Shown here in pieces: positions 8,820-18,013 of a DNA stretch of 64,000 bases. The translations under genes were made by a program, and so were the position numbers. The notes beneath the pieces are model-generated. The model was not told where the DNA came from, searched no databases, and worked only from the letters and a program-made list of their open reading frames with translations. The stretch covers positions 1,550,001 through 1,614,000 of the forward strand of contig OY970337.1 of NCBI GenBank assembly GCA_963717475.1, given 5' to 3'. Numbering within the stretch: position 1 is the stretch's first letter; every line of letters starts with the position of its first letter. Origin of the DNA: AC-32 sp963717475 (lineage in GTDB: Bacteria > Actinomycetota > Thermoleophilia > Gaiellales > Gaiellaceae).

Positions 8820-10016
8820 TCAGCGCAGCAGGCGGCGGCTCCTGCCCGTCCCGCGGGCGTGGATCGCCTCGAGAACGCCGATCGCGAGCAGGTTCGCAAT
8901 CATCGCCGAGCCGCCCACGCTGACGAATGGGAGGGGGATGCCGGTCACCGGCGCGATTCCGATCGCCATGCCGACGTTGACGAAGACCTGGAACAGGAAC
9001 GCCATCACGATCCCGCCCGCGGCGATCGCCGAGAACGCGTCGCGCGCGGCCGCGACGATCTTCAACCCGCGCCAGACGACGAGCAGGTACAGCAGCAGCA
9101 GGATCGACACCCCCACGAAGCCGCGCTCCTCGGCGAGCGAGGCGAACGCGAAGTCCGTCGCGTGCTCTGGCAGGAAGTTGTACTTCGTCTGCGTCGCGCC
9201 GCGAAGGCCTCGCCCGGAGAGACCGCCCGCGCCCACGGCGTTGATCGACTGCCGCTCGTTGTACGTCGAGCCCGACGGGTCCGAGCTCGGGTTCGTGAAG
9301 CCGGTCAGACGGCTCTGCTGGTACGGCTTGAGCACGTGCATCCCAGCCGACGGCAGCACCCAGAGGACGAGCAGGATGCAGGCGAGTGCCCCGACGCCGA
9401 GTGCGGCGAGGTGCGTCCAGCGCGTGCCGGCGACGAACAGCACCGTCGCCAGCGCGACCGCGTAGACCATCGCGGTGCCGACGTCCGGCTGGACGAAGAC
9501 GAGCAGGATCGGCAGCAGCGCGTACCCGATCGCCGCGAGCACCGTGCGGCTCTCCCCCACGCGCCTCGCCCGGTCGGCGAGGAAGCCCGCAAGGAAGAGG
9601 ACGAACAGCAGCTTCCCGAACTCGGACGGCTGGAAGCGGAAGAAGCCGAGGTCGAGCCAGCGCTTCGAGTGGCGCGACACGGTGCCGGCCATGAGCACGA
9701 GCAGCATCACGCCAGTTGTCCCGATGTAGATCGCGCGCTTGAAGCGCCGGTAGTAGTCGGGGTCGATCAGAAGCACGCAGAGGAGGCCGACGCAGCCGAT
9801 CGCCGCGTAGATCCCCTGGCGCACGACGTAGTAGCCGGAGTCGCCGGGGATGTCGTTCTGCGTGATCCCCGAGATCGCCCAGAGGCCGTAGCCGACGAGC
9901 GCGCCGACCGCCCCGAGCAGGATCCAGTCGAGCCGGGCGACCAACGCTCCCAGCTCGACAGCCTCGCGCCGCGTCTGGCGCAGGCCCTTCGCGCGTGTGT
10001 CGACGGCCTCGATCAT
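8820..10016 (-). CDS. rodA: SEDS glycosyltransferase RodA (FtsW/RodA family)
   Basis: Polymerises lipid II into glycan strands during elongation together with a class B PBP. About 398 residues with ten membrane segments. SEDS signatures are visible: RWLDLGFFRFQPSEFGKLLF, VFVQPDVGTAMVY, the loop LPEHATDFAFASLAEERGF, and GIPLPFVSVGGSAM near the end. The ATG (10014-10016) overlaps the mrdA stop as ATGA. Neighbours mrdA and mreBCD make this RodA rather than FtsW. Confidence 0.93.
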   Translation of the reverse strand: MIEAVDTRAKGLRQTRREAVELGALVARLDWILLGAVGALVGYGLWAISGITQNDIPGDSGYYVVRQGIYAAIGCVGLLCVLLIDPDYYRRFKRAIYIGTTGVMLLVLMAGTVSRHSKRWLDLGFFRFQPSEFGKLLFVLFLAGFLADRARRVGESRTVLAAIGYALLPILLVFVQPDVGTAMVYAVALATVLFVAGTRWTHLAALGVGALACILLVLWVLPSAGMHVLKPYQQSRLTGFTNPSSDPSGSTYNERQSINAVGAGGLSGRGLRGATQTKYNFLPEHATDFAFASLAEERGFVGVSILLLLYLLVVWRGLKIVAAARDAFSAIAAGGIVMAFLFQVFVNVGMAIGIAPVTGIPLPFVSVGGSAMIANLLAIGVLEAIHARGTGRSRRLLR

Positions 10017-12055
10017 CCGGTCGCCGTCGGGGTCGTCTGCGTCTGGCTCGATTTGAAGAACTGCTGGAAGACCTTGAGCGCGGCCGGAGCCGCCGCGTCG
10101 GCACCGAAGCCGCCGTTCTCGATGATCGAGCAGACGACGAGCTTCGGCGGCTCCGTCGAGTTCGCCGGCCCGTAGCCGCACCACCACGACTGGTCGAGCT
10201 GGTCGGTGTTCGGGTTCTTCTGCGCGGTACCCGTCTTACCGGCGATGGTGGGATAGAAGTTGCCGAAGACGCTCGCCGAGGTGCCGTTGGGCCCGTGAGT
10301 CGCCTGGTAGAGGCCGTCCTGGACGACGGCGAGGTACGAGGGGTCGAGGCCCACCGATTGCGGTGCCGGCGGGATGAAGCGGTGCGTGACGCGCGGCGGA
10401 GACTTCCCGCCCCCGGCCTCGACGACGTCCTGAACGAGGTGCGGCTTGACGAGCTTGCCGCCGTTGGCGAGCAGCGCGTAGAAGCGCGCCATCTGCAGCG
10501 GAGTGACGAGCAGGTCCTTCTGCCCGATCGCGAGCTGGACCGAGTCGCCTGGCTTCCACTCCCGGTCGATCTGCCAGTTGGTCGGGTCGGTCTTCCGCGT
10601 GAACGTCCGCCTCCGCCATTCGGGCGTCGGCAGCAGGCCGCTCGACTCGGGCCCGACGTCGACCCCGGTGTGGCGGCCGAACCCGAACTTCGCCGCCCAG
10701 TCCTGGAGCGGGTGTCCGGCGCTCGGCGGCGCGTTGTAGAAGTCGTAGCCGACCCGGTAGAACCACGTGTCGCACGAGACCTCGAGCGCGGTCGGCAGGT
10801 TCATCATCGCGTCGACACCGGGATCGACGTTCTTGAACACCTGGGGCGGGCCGCCGAACTGGTTGGGGACGCTGAAGTCGGGCGTGCACGGAAGCTCGGT
10901 CGAGGACGAGATGGTGTGCGTCTCGAGTGCCGCCAGCGCTGTCACCGGCTTCCAGGTCGAGCCTGCGGGATACACGCCGTCGATCGCGCGGTTCAGCCCC
11001 GGGTAGTTCATCTGCTTCGCGGTCGCGCCGGTGAGCCCGGCCGCGGCCAGCCGCTTCGCGGTCACGCGTCCCGTGTAGACGCGCGGGTCGTAGGTCGGGT
11101 ACGACGCCATCGCGAGGATCGACCCGTCGCGCGGGTCGAGCGCGACGATCGCCCCACCGTCGGCCTGGTACTGCTGGTTCCCGTACGCGAGGCCGATGCC
11201 GTAGCGGATCGCGTCCTCGGCCGCGCGCTGCAGCTTGAGGTCGAGCGTGAGGCGAATCGACTGGCCGGGCTTCGGCGACTCCACCGGCACGAGGTCGCTG
11301 CGCGGGCGGCCGAGGGAGTCGACCCTCAGCTGGTCGAGCCCCGCCTGGCCGCGCAGGTAGCGGTCGTAGGTCGACTCGAGGCCGCCCTGGCCGATCGTGT
11401 CGCCGGCCTGGTAGCCGTACTTGCGCAGTCCCTTGAGCTGCGCCGGGGAGATCTCGGAGACGTACCCGAGCAGGGGCGAGGCCAGCGGGCCGTAGTTGTA
11501 GCTCCGGATGTAGGTAGGCACGATGCGGACGCCCGGGAAGCGCTGCTCGTTCTCGAGGAGGTAGTTGATCGGCGCATCGCGCTTGACCGACTCGCGCACG
11601 GTCACCGGGGTGATCGGGTCGTTGCCGCGTGCTTTGACCTCGACGAGGATCTGGCGCAGCGGCACCTTCAACACGTGCGAAAGCTGACGCAGCTCCGCGA
11701 GCCGCGCGGGCCAGGTCTTCGGCAGGTCCGGCGGCGAGAGCTCGACGGCGGTCCCGCCGACGTTCGCGACGAGCGGGTGGCCGTTGCGGTCGAGGATCTC
11801 TCCGCGCTCGGCCGGGACGCGGATCGAGCGCACCTGGTTGTCCAGCGCCGCTCTCAGGTACTGCGGCCCGGAGAGCACCTGCAACGCCCAGAGGCGGAAG
11901 AAGAGGATTCCGAACGCGATCAGTGCGACCGCGGCGAGGATCCCGAGGCGAAGCGCGAGCTGCGGCGTGAAGCGGTAGGGCTCCTCGACGCGCGGGTCGG
12001 GCGGGAGAAAGCGGTTCGAGCCCGAGCGGCCGGCGCGCGCGCCGGTGCTAGCCAA
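10013..12055 (-). CDS. mrdA: Penicillin-binding protein 2 (class B transpeptidase)
   Basis: DD-transpeptidase that cross-links elongating wall glycan with RodA. About 680 residues: one N-terminal membrane anchor (LGILAAVALIAFGILFFRLW), the PBP dimerisation domain (VPAERGEILDRNGHPLVANV), then the transpeptidase domain with active-site SxxK in AGSTWKPV near residue 365 and the KTG box in AGKTGTAQKN near residue 605. The usual SxN triad appears as SCD in ALEVSCDTW. A TTG start at 12053-12055 is chosen for its GGAGGT 8 nt upstream and slight overlap with mreD. Confidence 0.93.
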   Translation of the reverse strand: MASTGARAGRSGSNRFLPPDPRVEEPYRFTPQLALRLGILAAVALIAFGILFFRLWALQVLSGPQYLRAALDNQVRSIRVPAERGEILDRNGHPLVANVGGTAVELSPPDLPKTWPARLAELRQLSHVLKVPLRQILVEVKARGNDPITPVTVRESVKRDAPINYLLENEQRFPGVRIVPTYIRSYNYGPLASPLLGYVSEISPAQLKGLRKYGYQAGDTIGQGGLESTYDRYLRGQAGLDQLRVDSLGRPRSDLVPVESPKPGQSIRLTLDLKLQRAAEDAIRYGIGLAYGNQQYQADGGAIVALDPRDGSILAMASYPTYDPRVYTGRVTAKRLAAAGLTGATAKQMNYPGLNRAIDGVYPAGSTWKPVTALAALETHTISSSTELPCTPDFSVPNQFGGPPQVFKNVDPGVDAMMNLPTALEVSCDTWFYRVGYDFYNAPPSAGHPLQDWAAKFGFGRHTGVDVGPESSGLLPTPEWRRRTFTRKTDPTNWQIDREWKPGDSVQLAIGQKDLLVTPLQMARFYALLANGGKLVKPHLVQDVVEAGGGKSPPRVTHRFIPPAPQSVGLDPSYLAVVQDGLYQATHGPNGTSASVFGNFYPTIAGKTGTAQKNPNTDQLDQSWWCGYGPANSTEPPKLVVCSIIENGGFGADAAAPAALKVFQQFFKSSQTQTTPTATG

Positions 12056-12578
12056 GGAGCTGCACCTCCGTTGCGCCCTCCGTCGTCGTCGCAAACGCGA
12101 GGGCGCGACGCACGAGGGCGTAGACCGGCAGGGTCAGAATCAGGTTCAGCAGCACCTTCGCCGGGAGCGCGTCCAGCAGCACCACCCGCGCCGAGACCGG
12201 GTCACCGAGCATGTAGTGCAGGAAGAGCGCTCCGAACTGGACGAGCACCGTCATGACCGCGACCGAGACGAAGGGCGCATGCGCGCGGTCCTGCCCGGTC
12301 GTCTCGCCGTAGCGCCCGATCCAGTACCCCGCGATCGTCAGCAGGAGCGACGTGACCCCGAGCGTGCCGAGAGTCGCCGTGTCGACGATGAAGCCGGCTG
12401 CGAAGCCCGCGCTCGCGCCGTAGATCGAGCCACGCAGGAGCGCGACCGCCACCAGCGTCAGCAAGACGACGTCGGGAGTGCCGCCGAGGATCTGGGCGGA
12501 CGAGAAGAGCGTCACCTGCAGGATCGCCGCGACGAACACCAGGACGCCGACCTTGGCGGGCTCGACGAGGATTCGCAT
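12048..12578 (-). CDS. mreD: Rod-shape-determining membrane protein MreD
   Basis: 176-residue hydrophobic protein with about five membrane segments (ILVEPAKVGVLVFVAAILQV, DVVLLTLVAVALLRG, GASAGFAAGFIVD). MreD sequences diverge widely, so position between mreC and mrdA carries much of the call. The start ATG overlaps the mreC stop by one base (TGATG). It is thought to link MreC and the PBP2-RodA pair to the cytoskeleton. Confidence 0.85.
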   Translation of the reverse strand: MRILVEPAKVGVLVFVAAILQVTLFSSAQILGGTPDVVLLTLVAVALLRGSIYGASAGFAAGFIVDTATLGTLGVTSLLLTIAGYWIGRYGETTGQDRAHAPFVSVAVMTVLVQFGALFLHYMLGDPVSARVVLLDALPAKVLLNLILTLPVYALVRRALAFATTTEGATEVQLLG

Positions 12579-13513
12579 CAGCGCTTGCGGTTCTTGGGGA
12601 CGAGCACGAGCACGGATCGAATGTCTCCGAAGTCGACGCTCGGATGGACCTGGACGTTCCAGAAGAGGTCGAGGTCACTCTGCGAGGCGCCGCTGACAGT
12701 GCCGATCGGGATCCCGCGCGGGTAGTGCGAGGACAGGTCCCCGAATCGCCAGCCCTGCGTGACGATCAGGTCGTTCTGCTGGATCTTCTGCGCCTTGGAG
12801 ACTCGGTCGAGGATTAGCGTGCCCCGAGCCTGGCCGGCGGCGACCATGCCCGACGCCTGGGTGGCGAGGTCGATCGCGGAGACCTTGAGCTCGGGGTCGG
12901 TCAGGAGCGTCACCTGCGCGGTGTCGTGCGCCACTTTGGTGACGAGCCCGATGAGGCCGTCAGCGTTCACCACCGGGTCGGCGACGCGGATGCCGGAGCT
13001 CGTCCCCGCAGCGACCGTGAGCTGCTGGTCGAACTCACTCGGCGAACGGCCCAGTATGTCGGTCGGAACGTCGTTGTAGTCGCCCGGGAACTGGCGCGAA
13101 CCGACGTAGCCCAGCTGCTTCTTGAGGTCCGAGTTCACCTGGGCCGCGCCCTCGTTCTGGATGGCAAGCTGCCTGTACTTGTCGACCTCCGCACGCAGGC
13201 GCGAGTTCTCCGATTTCGCGTGCACGAGCCCCGCGAACCAGCCGTAGGCGTCCCGGAACGGCTGTGCGATCCGCTCGGCGCCGACCTCGAAGGGCCGCAG
13301 GACCGTGGCGCCGGCGCTCTGCACGCCGTGCAGGCCGCCGTTCGACGGCTCGCGGAAGTAGATCGTGATCAACACGATCGAGAGGAAGACGAGCAGCCCC
13401 GCCACGATCCGCCGCCGGAGGGCGGTGCCACTGCGGGAGGACAACCCTGCGGGCCTGGAGCGAGGAACGGGGGACCCCAAGACCGCTAGACGTGCATCGC
13501 GGTTCCTTGGCAC
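12578..13513 (-). CDS. mreC: Rod-shape-determining protein MreC
   Basis: 311 residues: a short cytoplasmic tail, one membrane span (IVAGLLVFLSIVLITIYF), a coiled coil (AKSENSRLRAEVDKYRQLA), then the MreC beta-rich periplasmic domain (GLIGLVTKVAHDTAQVTLLTD and the GTLILDRVS region). It scaffolds PBP2/RodA outside the membrane. The start is GTG at 13511-13513. It lies 40 bases after mreB and directly before mreD. Confidence 0.92.
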   Translation of the reverse strand: MPRNRDARLAVLGSPVPRSRPAGLSSRSGTALRRRIVAGLLVFLSIVLITIYFREPSNGGLHGVQSAGATVLRPFEVGAERIAQPFRDAYGWFAGLVHAKSENSRLRAEVDKYRQLAIQNEGAAQVNSDLKKQLGYVGSRQFPGDYNDVPTDILGRSPSEFDQQLTVAAGTSSGIRVADPVVNADGLIGLVTKVAHDTAQVTLLTDPELKVSAIDLATQASGMVAAGQARGTLILDRVSKAQKIQQNDLIVTQGWRFGDLSSHYPRGIPIGTVSGASQSDLDLFWNVQVHPSVDFGDIRSVLVLVPKNRKR

Positions 13514-13553
13514 GAGAACGACCTAGTGTAGAGGGGCCTGCGGCGAGTTGCGA

Positions 13554-14603
13554 TTAAGGACGGTGATTCGTCCGCTTGCGCGCATTTTGGCTCCGGTGAA
13601 TCGCCTCGAACTCCTCGAGGCTGCGGCCCGAGCCGACCGCAACGCACGTGAGCGGGCTCTCGGCGAGGTGGACCGGCATCTGCGTCTCGTGGCGGAGCCG
13701 CTCGTCGAGGCCGTGCAGGAGCGCACCGCCGCCGGCGAGCACGATTCCGCGGTCCATGATGTCCGCGGCGAGCTCGGGCGGCGTCTTGTCGAGCGTCGAC
13801 TTGATCGCCTCGATGATCTGGCCGACCGGGCCGTCGAGCGCGCGGCGGATCTCCTCGGAGGAGAGGATCACCGTCTTCGGCAGGCCGGTGAGCATGTCGC
13901 GGCCCCGGACCTCGGCCTGGACCTCGTCCTTCAGGTCGAAGGCGGAGCCGACCTCGAGCTTGATCTCCTCGGCGGTCTGCTGCCCGATCAGGAGCTTGTA
14001 CTCGGTCTTGATGTGGCTGATGATCGCCTCGTCCATCTCGTCGCCGCCCACGCGGAGGCTCTGAGAGACGACGATCCCGCCGAGGCTGATCACGGCGACC
14101 TCCGTGGTGCCGCCGCCGATGTCGACGATCATGTTTCCGGTCGGCTCGGCAACCGGCAGGCCTGCGCCGATCGCGGCGGCCATCGGCTCCTCGATCAGGT
14201 ACGCCTGGCGCGCGCCGGCGGAGAGCGTCGCCTCCTCGACCGCGCGCTTCTCGACCCCGGTCACTCCCGACGGGACGCAGACGACGACGCGCGGGTGGGC
14301 GAACCGGTGCTGGTGCACTTTCTGGATGAAGTGGCGCAGCATCTGCTCCGTGACGTCGAAGTCGGCGATCACGCCGTCCTTGAGCGGCCGGATCGCAGAG
14401 ATCGTCCCGGGGGTGCGGCCGAGCATGCGCTTGGCCTCGACGCCGACGGCGTGTACCTCGCCCGTGCGCTGGTCGATCGCGACCACGCTCGGCTCCGAGA
14501 GCACGATGCCGCGACCGCGCACGTAGACGAGCGTGTTCGCGGTTCCGAGGTCCACGGCCATGTCGCGGCCGCCGAACCCGTTGAAGTAACCAAGGAGACC
14601 CAT
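13554..14603 (-). CDS. mreB: Actin-like cell-shape protein MreB
   Basis: ATP-binding actin homologue that directs lateral wall synthesis. 349 residues starting MGLLGYFNGF. Phosphate 1 motif is DLGTANTLVYVRGRG, phosphate 2 is MIVDIGGGTTEVAVIS, and the adenosine motif is GIVLAGGGALLHGLDERL. First gene of the mreBCD-mrdA-rodA cluster. The 48-base gap to the divergent DUF3052 gene shows no clear promoter. Confidence 0.97.
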   Translation of the reverse strand: MGLLGYFNGFGGRDMAVDLGTANTLVYVRGRGIVLSEPSVVAIDQRTGEVHAVGVEAKRMLGRTPGTISAIRPLKDGVIADFDVTEQMLRHFIQKVHQHRFAHPRVVVCVPSGVTGVEKRAVEEATLSAGARQAYLIEEPMAAAIGAGLPVAEPTGNMIVDIGGGTTEVAVISLGGIVVSQSLRVGGDEMDEAIISHIKTEYKLLIGQQTAEEIKLEVGSAFDLKDEVQAEVRGRDMLTGLPKTVILSSEEIRRALDGPVGQIIEAIKSTLDKTPPELAADIMDRGIVLAGGGALLHGLDERLRHETQMPVHLAESPLTCVAVGSGRSLEEFEAIHRSQNARKRTNHRP

Positions 14604-14651
14604 CGGCCCGCACGAGTCTAGCGGTGGGGCTACATAAAGTCCTGCAAGTCG

Positions 14652-15050
14652 ATGGAACGCGCGGGTTACTCGGAGACGCCGCTCACGAAGAAGCTCGGGA
14701 TCGCGGAGGGATCGGTGGTGGCGCTGGTCGGAGCGCCCGCGGGCTTCGATCAGGTTCTCGGCGAGCTGCCGCCGGGCGCGTGCCTTCGGCGGAGCGGCCG
14801 CGGACATCGCGACCTGACGCTCGCGTTCGTCACCCGCGTCCGGGAGATCGAGAGCCGCTGGGACCGGCTGGCCCGAGATCGGGCTGTCGACGACGTCTGG
14901 ATCGTCTGGGCGAAGAAGGCGTCGCCGCTGCACACCGGCGTGACCGAGGGTCTGATCCGGGAAGGCGGTCTCGAGCGCGGCTTCGTCGACTTCAAGGTCG
15001 CGGCGATCGACGAGACGTGGTCGGGGCTCCGCTTCAAGCGCCGCGGGTGA
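14652..15050 (+). CDS. DUF3052 family protein
   Basis: 132 residues. The opening GYSETPLTKKLGIAEGSVVALVGAPAGF matches the DUF3052 pattern, and the end VAAIDETWSGLRFKRR is also typical. Soluble, no membrane segment, biochemical role unknown. Convergent with tag, whose 3' end it overlaps by 17 bases. Confidence 0.85.
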   Translation: MERAGYSETPLTKKLGIAEGSVVALVGAPAGFDQVLGELPPGACLRRSGRGHRDLTLAFVTRVREIESRWDRLARDRAVDDVWIVWAKKASPLHTGVTEGLIREGGLERGFVDFKVAAIDETWSGLRFKRRG

Positions 15051-15648
15051 CGGCCCTGCGCGCGGCCTCGACTTCCGCGCGCAAGAAGCAGCCGGCGAGG
15101 TGGTCGTTCACGACGCCGACCGCCTGCATCGTCGAGTAGACGGTGGTCGGGCCGACGAACGCGAAGCCGCGGCGCTTCAGCTCTTTTGCCAGCTCCTTCG
15201 ATTCGGGGGTGAGGGATGGCATCTCGCCGTAACCGCGGGGTGCGCGGCCGGTCGGGCGGCGGAAGCTCCAGACGAGCTCAGGCAGCGGTGTCTCGTCGCG
15301 CATCGCCAGGGTCGCCTTGGCGTTGCGGACGATCGCCTCGATCTTCTGGCGGTTCCGGATCACGCGGACGTCTTGGAGCAGCCTCCTGACGTCACGGGCG
15401 CCGAAACCGGCGACGACTTCCGGCTCGAATCGGGCGAACGCGTCCCGGATGCCGTCGCGCTTGCGCAGGATCAGCGCCCACGAGAGCCCGCTTTGCAGGC
15501 ACTCCAGGCAGAGCTTCTCGTAGAGCCCCCGCTCGTCCAGGACCGGGCGCCCCCACTCCGTGTCGTGGTAGCGCCGATACATCTCGTCGCCGGCGCCCCA
15601 GCGGCAGCGCCGCTCGCCGTCGTCGCCGCGGACGAGATCGCTAGCCAA
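15034..15648 (-). CDS. tag: 3-methyladenine DNA glycosylase I (Tag)
   Basis: Excises alkylated adenine from DNA in base-excision repair. About 204 residues. The zinc ligands of the family are present: RCRWGAG and YHDTEWGRP at the N-terminus, and VNDHLAGCF near the end. The helix-hairpin region GLSWALILRKRDGIRDAF is intact. TTG start at 15646-15648 overlaps the maf stop (TTGGCTAG), suggesting translational coupling; the first ATG further upstream would lie deep within maf. Confidence 0.93.
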   Translation of the reverse strand: MASDLVRGDDGERRCRWGAGDEMYRRYHDTEWGRPVLDERGLYEKLCLECLQSGLSWALILRKRDGIRDAFARFEPEVVAGFGARDVRRLLQDVRVIRNRQKIEAIVRNAKATLAMRDETPLPELVWSFRRPTGRAPRGYGEMPSLTPESKELAKELKRRGFAFVGPTTVYSTMQAVGVVNDHLAGCFLRAEVEAARRAVTRGA

Positions 15649-16210
15649 ACCCGTAGGTACCGGGGAAGCGCTCCGCGAGGAGGCGAACGAGCAGCGCGGC
15701 CGGCAGGCCGACCACGGTCCAGAAGTCGCCTTCGATCCGCTCCACGAGGGAGGCGCCCAGGCCCTGGATCGCATAGGCCCCGGCGCGGCCCTCCCACTCG
15801 CCGCTTGCGAGGTAGTGCGCCAGGTCGCGCGGTGTCAGCGGCCGAAACGTCACCCGCGTGACGTCCGTGTGCACCTCTTCCCAGCCGGGCGTGCGCAGGA
15901 CCAGACCCGACACGACCTCGTGGGTCTTGCCGGAGAGGCTCTCCAGCATCTCCTCGGCCTCCGCCTCGTTCTCGGGCTTGCCGTAGACGCGGCCGCCGCA
16001 GACCACCTCGGTGTCGCAACCGAGCACGGGCCGCTCGTCGAAGACCCCCACCGAGCGCGCCTTGCCCAGGGCGTGGGCGACCGGGTCGTCTTCCGTCTCC
16101 TCGAAGTCCGGAGCGACGACGTCGAACGGGATCCGCAGCAACTCGAGGATCTGCCGCCGCCGCGGCGAGGTCGAGGCGAGGATCAGCGGTGGCGCAGGCG
16201 GAGCCGCCAA
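15641..16210 (-). CDS. maf: Maf-family nucleotide pyrophosphatase
   Basis: House-cleaning hydrolase of non-canonical or methylated nucleotides. About 189 residues, with LILASTSPRRRQILELL at the start, the catalytic region VLGCDTEVVCGGRVYGKP, and YAIQGLGASLVERIEGDFW. Probable start TTG (16208-16210) directly behind a GGAGGAG; CTG at 16185-16187, overlapping the methyltransferase stop, is an alternative. Translationally coupled upstream and downstream. Confidence 0.9.
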   Translation of the reverse strand: MAAPPAPPLILASTSPRRRQILELLRIPFDVVAPDFEETEDDPVAHALGKARSVGVFDERPVLGCDTEVVCGGRVYGKPENEAEAEEMLESLSGKTHEVVSGLVLRTPGWEEVHTDVTRVTFRPLTPRDLAHYLASGEWEGRAGAYAIQGLGASLVERIEGDFWTVVGLPAALLVRLLAERFPGTYGFG

Positions 16211-16965
16211 ATCTCCTCCGCCGGCCACTGCTTCGCCCACTCGGCGGGCGGGTCGTCGTAGTACTCGTGGTCGCCCGCGTCCTCGGACGCGTAGAGCTCG
16301 CGGAAATCGAGCAGCTCGAACCCGTTCCGCCGCAGGATCGCGAGCATTTCGCCCATCCCCGGGTGGAACTCGACACCCTCCCAGTCCTCGTCCGTCGCGG
16401 GCCACTCGAGCTTGTACATGCCGCGCTGCGGCCGCTCGAGCCGGTTCGTGGTCTTGCCCTCGTCCGGGGCGCAGAGGATCCGCAGCGTCGATCCGCGCAT
16501 GAAGACGAGCTCGCCGCCCGGGCGCAGCAGCCGCGCCGCCTCAGGAATCCAGAGAGCCGGGTCGCACCAGATCGAGGCGCCGTACTCGGAGAACGCGACG
16601 TCGAACGAATCGTCCGGCAGCGGCACGTCCTCAGCGTTGGCCTCGATCAGCTCGAGCCCGAGGCCAAACTCCTCGTCCATCCGGCGAGCCGTCTCGAGCT
16701 GTGCGGGGGTGACGTCGACGCCGACGACCCGCCGCGCGCCCGCCCGTTTCAGCCACGCGCCGAAGTACGCGGTCCCGCAGCCGAGCTCGACGACGTCCTT
16801 GCCGGTGACGTCGGGAAGGATCTGCACCTCGCGCTCGGGCTTCGACCACTGCCCCCAGGTGATCTCCTCCTGCGCCCAGGCGTCGTGCGCGGCCCGGTCG
16901 GTGTATTCCGCGTTCGAGCGGGTCCAGCCCGCCCGGTTAACCGCGACGTAGTCCCGCTCAGCCAC
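16183..16965 (-). CDS. Class I SAM-dependent methyltransferase
   Basis: About 260 residues with the SAM-binding motif I VVELGCGTAYFGAWLKRAG, motif II VVGVDVTPAQLETARR, and motif IV FDVAFSEYGASIWCDP. A WAQEEITWGQWSKPE segment precedes the fold. Substrate not predictable from sequence. GTG start (16963-16965) overlaps the ndk stop by a few bases, so it is likely co-transcribed with ndk and maf. Confidence 0.88.
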   Translation of the reverse strand: MAERDYVAVNRAGWTRSNAEYTDRAAHDAWAQEEITWGQWSKPEREVQILPDVTGKDVVELGCGTAYFGAWLKRAGARRVVGVDVTPAQLETARRMDEEFGLGLELIEANAEDVPLPDDSFDVAFSEYGASIWCDPALWIPEAARLLRPGGELVFMRGSTLRILCAPDEGKTTNRLERPQRGMYKLEWPATDEDWEGVEFHPGMGEMLAILRRNGFELLDFRELYASEDAGDHEYYDDPPAEWAKQWPAEEIWRLRLRHR

Positions 16966-17365
16966 CGAACCAAAGAGCCAGCTCGCGCTCGGCCGACTCG
17001 GCCGAGTCGGAGCCGTGCACGAGGTTGTTCGGCATCGCCAGGGCGAAGTCCCCGCGGATCGAGCCCGGGGTCGCGTCCGCGGGATTCGTCGCGCCGATCG
17101 TCGACCGCGCCGTCGCGATCGCACCCTCACCCTCGAGCGCGAGCGCAACGGTCGGCCCCGAGGTGATGAACGAGACGAGCTCGCCGAAGAACGGCTTCTC
17201 GGAATGCTCCGCGTAGTGGCGCTCGGCGAGATCCCGGTCGACGCGCACGAGCCGCGCCTCCTGCACGACGAGGCCCCGCCGTTCGAAGCGCGCGAGGATC
17301 TCGCCTGCGAGCCCGCGAGCCATCGCGTCGGGCTTGATCAGGATCAGTGTCCGCTCGAGCGCCAA
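16958..17365 (-). CDS. ndk: Nucleoside diphosphate kinase
   Basis: Moves the gamma-phosphate from ATP to NDPs through a phosphohistidine. 135 residues, full length: opening ERTLILIKPDAMARGL, and the catalytic histidine in NNLVHGSDSAESAERE. TTG start at 17363-17365. Followed directly by the methyltransferase gene. Confidence 0.96.
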   Translation of the reverse strand: MALERTLILIKPDAMARGLAGEILARFERRGLVVQEARLVRVDRDLAERHYAEHSEKPFFGELVSFITSGPTVALALEGEGAIATARSTIGATNPADATPGSIRGDFALAMPNNLVHGSDSAESAERELALWFGG

Positions 17366-17378
17366 GACGGCGCTGAGT

Positions 17379-17903
17379 CTACGAGCGCCGCGGTCTCGGC
17401 GGCGTCAGTGTCGGCTGGTCGAGGTCGACCGGCGCGGTCTCGACGGGCGTCTCGCAGTACGGGCAGATCTGCCAGAGCGCCTCCAGCGGCGCCTTGCAGT
17501 TACGGCAGGACTGGCGGAGCCGCGTCGTGCAGACCGGGCAGATCAGGAAGGCGGGGTCGACGTCGGCGCGGCACACGGGGCAGTGCATGTCGCGCCGCGA
17601 GAGGCGCTCCTCCATCGCCTTGATCTCGAGCTCCCGCTCGCGCACGTCGTCGAGGTACTCGGGCGGGCGGAAGAGCATGTAGACCAGTGCGCCGATGAAC
17701 GGTGGGAAGAGGCCGAGGATGGTCGCCATGCCGACGAGCCACGGGTCCTCGATCCTGCGCCGCGCGTCCTTGTAGACCCAGTACGCGATCGAGAGCCAGA
17801 AGACGCAGACGATGAACACCGACAGGTTCCTGAGAACCATCCAGGTGCTGTGGCTGAAGAAATTGAAGATCCCGTTGTCCGCTGCGATCACGTACGCCCT
17901 CAC
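17379..17903 (-). CDS. Membrane-anchored double zinc-ribbon protein
   Basis: 174 residues: two membrane segments (LRNLSVFIVCVFWLSIAYWVY and MATILGLFPPFIGALVYMLF), a charged helix, then four CxxC pairs (CPVCRAD, CPVCTTR, CRNCKAP, CPYCETP) forming two zinc ribbons. The C-terminus is proline-rich. The GTG start (17901-17903) overlaps the stop of the 37-residue gene upstream. Possible role in protein or nucleic-acid contacts at the membrane; not assignable further. Confidence 0.75.
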   Translation of the reverse strand: MRAYVIAADNGIFNFFSHSTWMVLRNLSVFIVCVFWLSIAYWVYKDARRRIEDPWLVGMATILGLFPPFIGALVYMLFRPPEYLDDVRERELEIKAMEERLSRRDMHCPVCRADVDPAFLICPVCTTRLRQSCRNCKAPLEALWQICPYCETPVETAPVDLDQPTLTPPRPRRS

Positions 17904-18013
17904 AGGAGGAGCTTCCCCACGAGATAACCGGCGGCAAACGCGAAACCGACGATCGCCAGTACGACGACGGCGGCAACTGCGAAGACGCTCAGCCTCTCGC
18001 CGAGCTTTCCCAT
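17900..18013 (-). CDS. Single-pass small membrane protein (37 aa)
   Basis: Starts MGKLGERLSVFAVAAVVVL and carries one hydrophobic helix ending near GYLVGKLLL. ATG at 18011-18013 lies inside the 3' end of folC in another frame; its stop overlaps the next gene by GTGA. Coupled overlaps on both sides argue that it is real. Function unknown. Confidence 0.6.
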   Translation of the reverse strand: MGKLGERLSVFAVAAVVVLAIVGFAFAAGYLVGKLLL

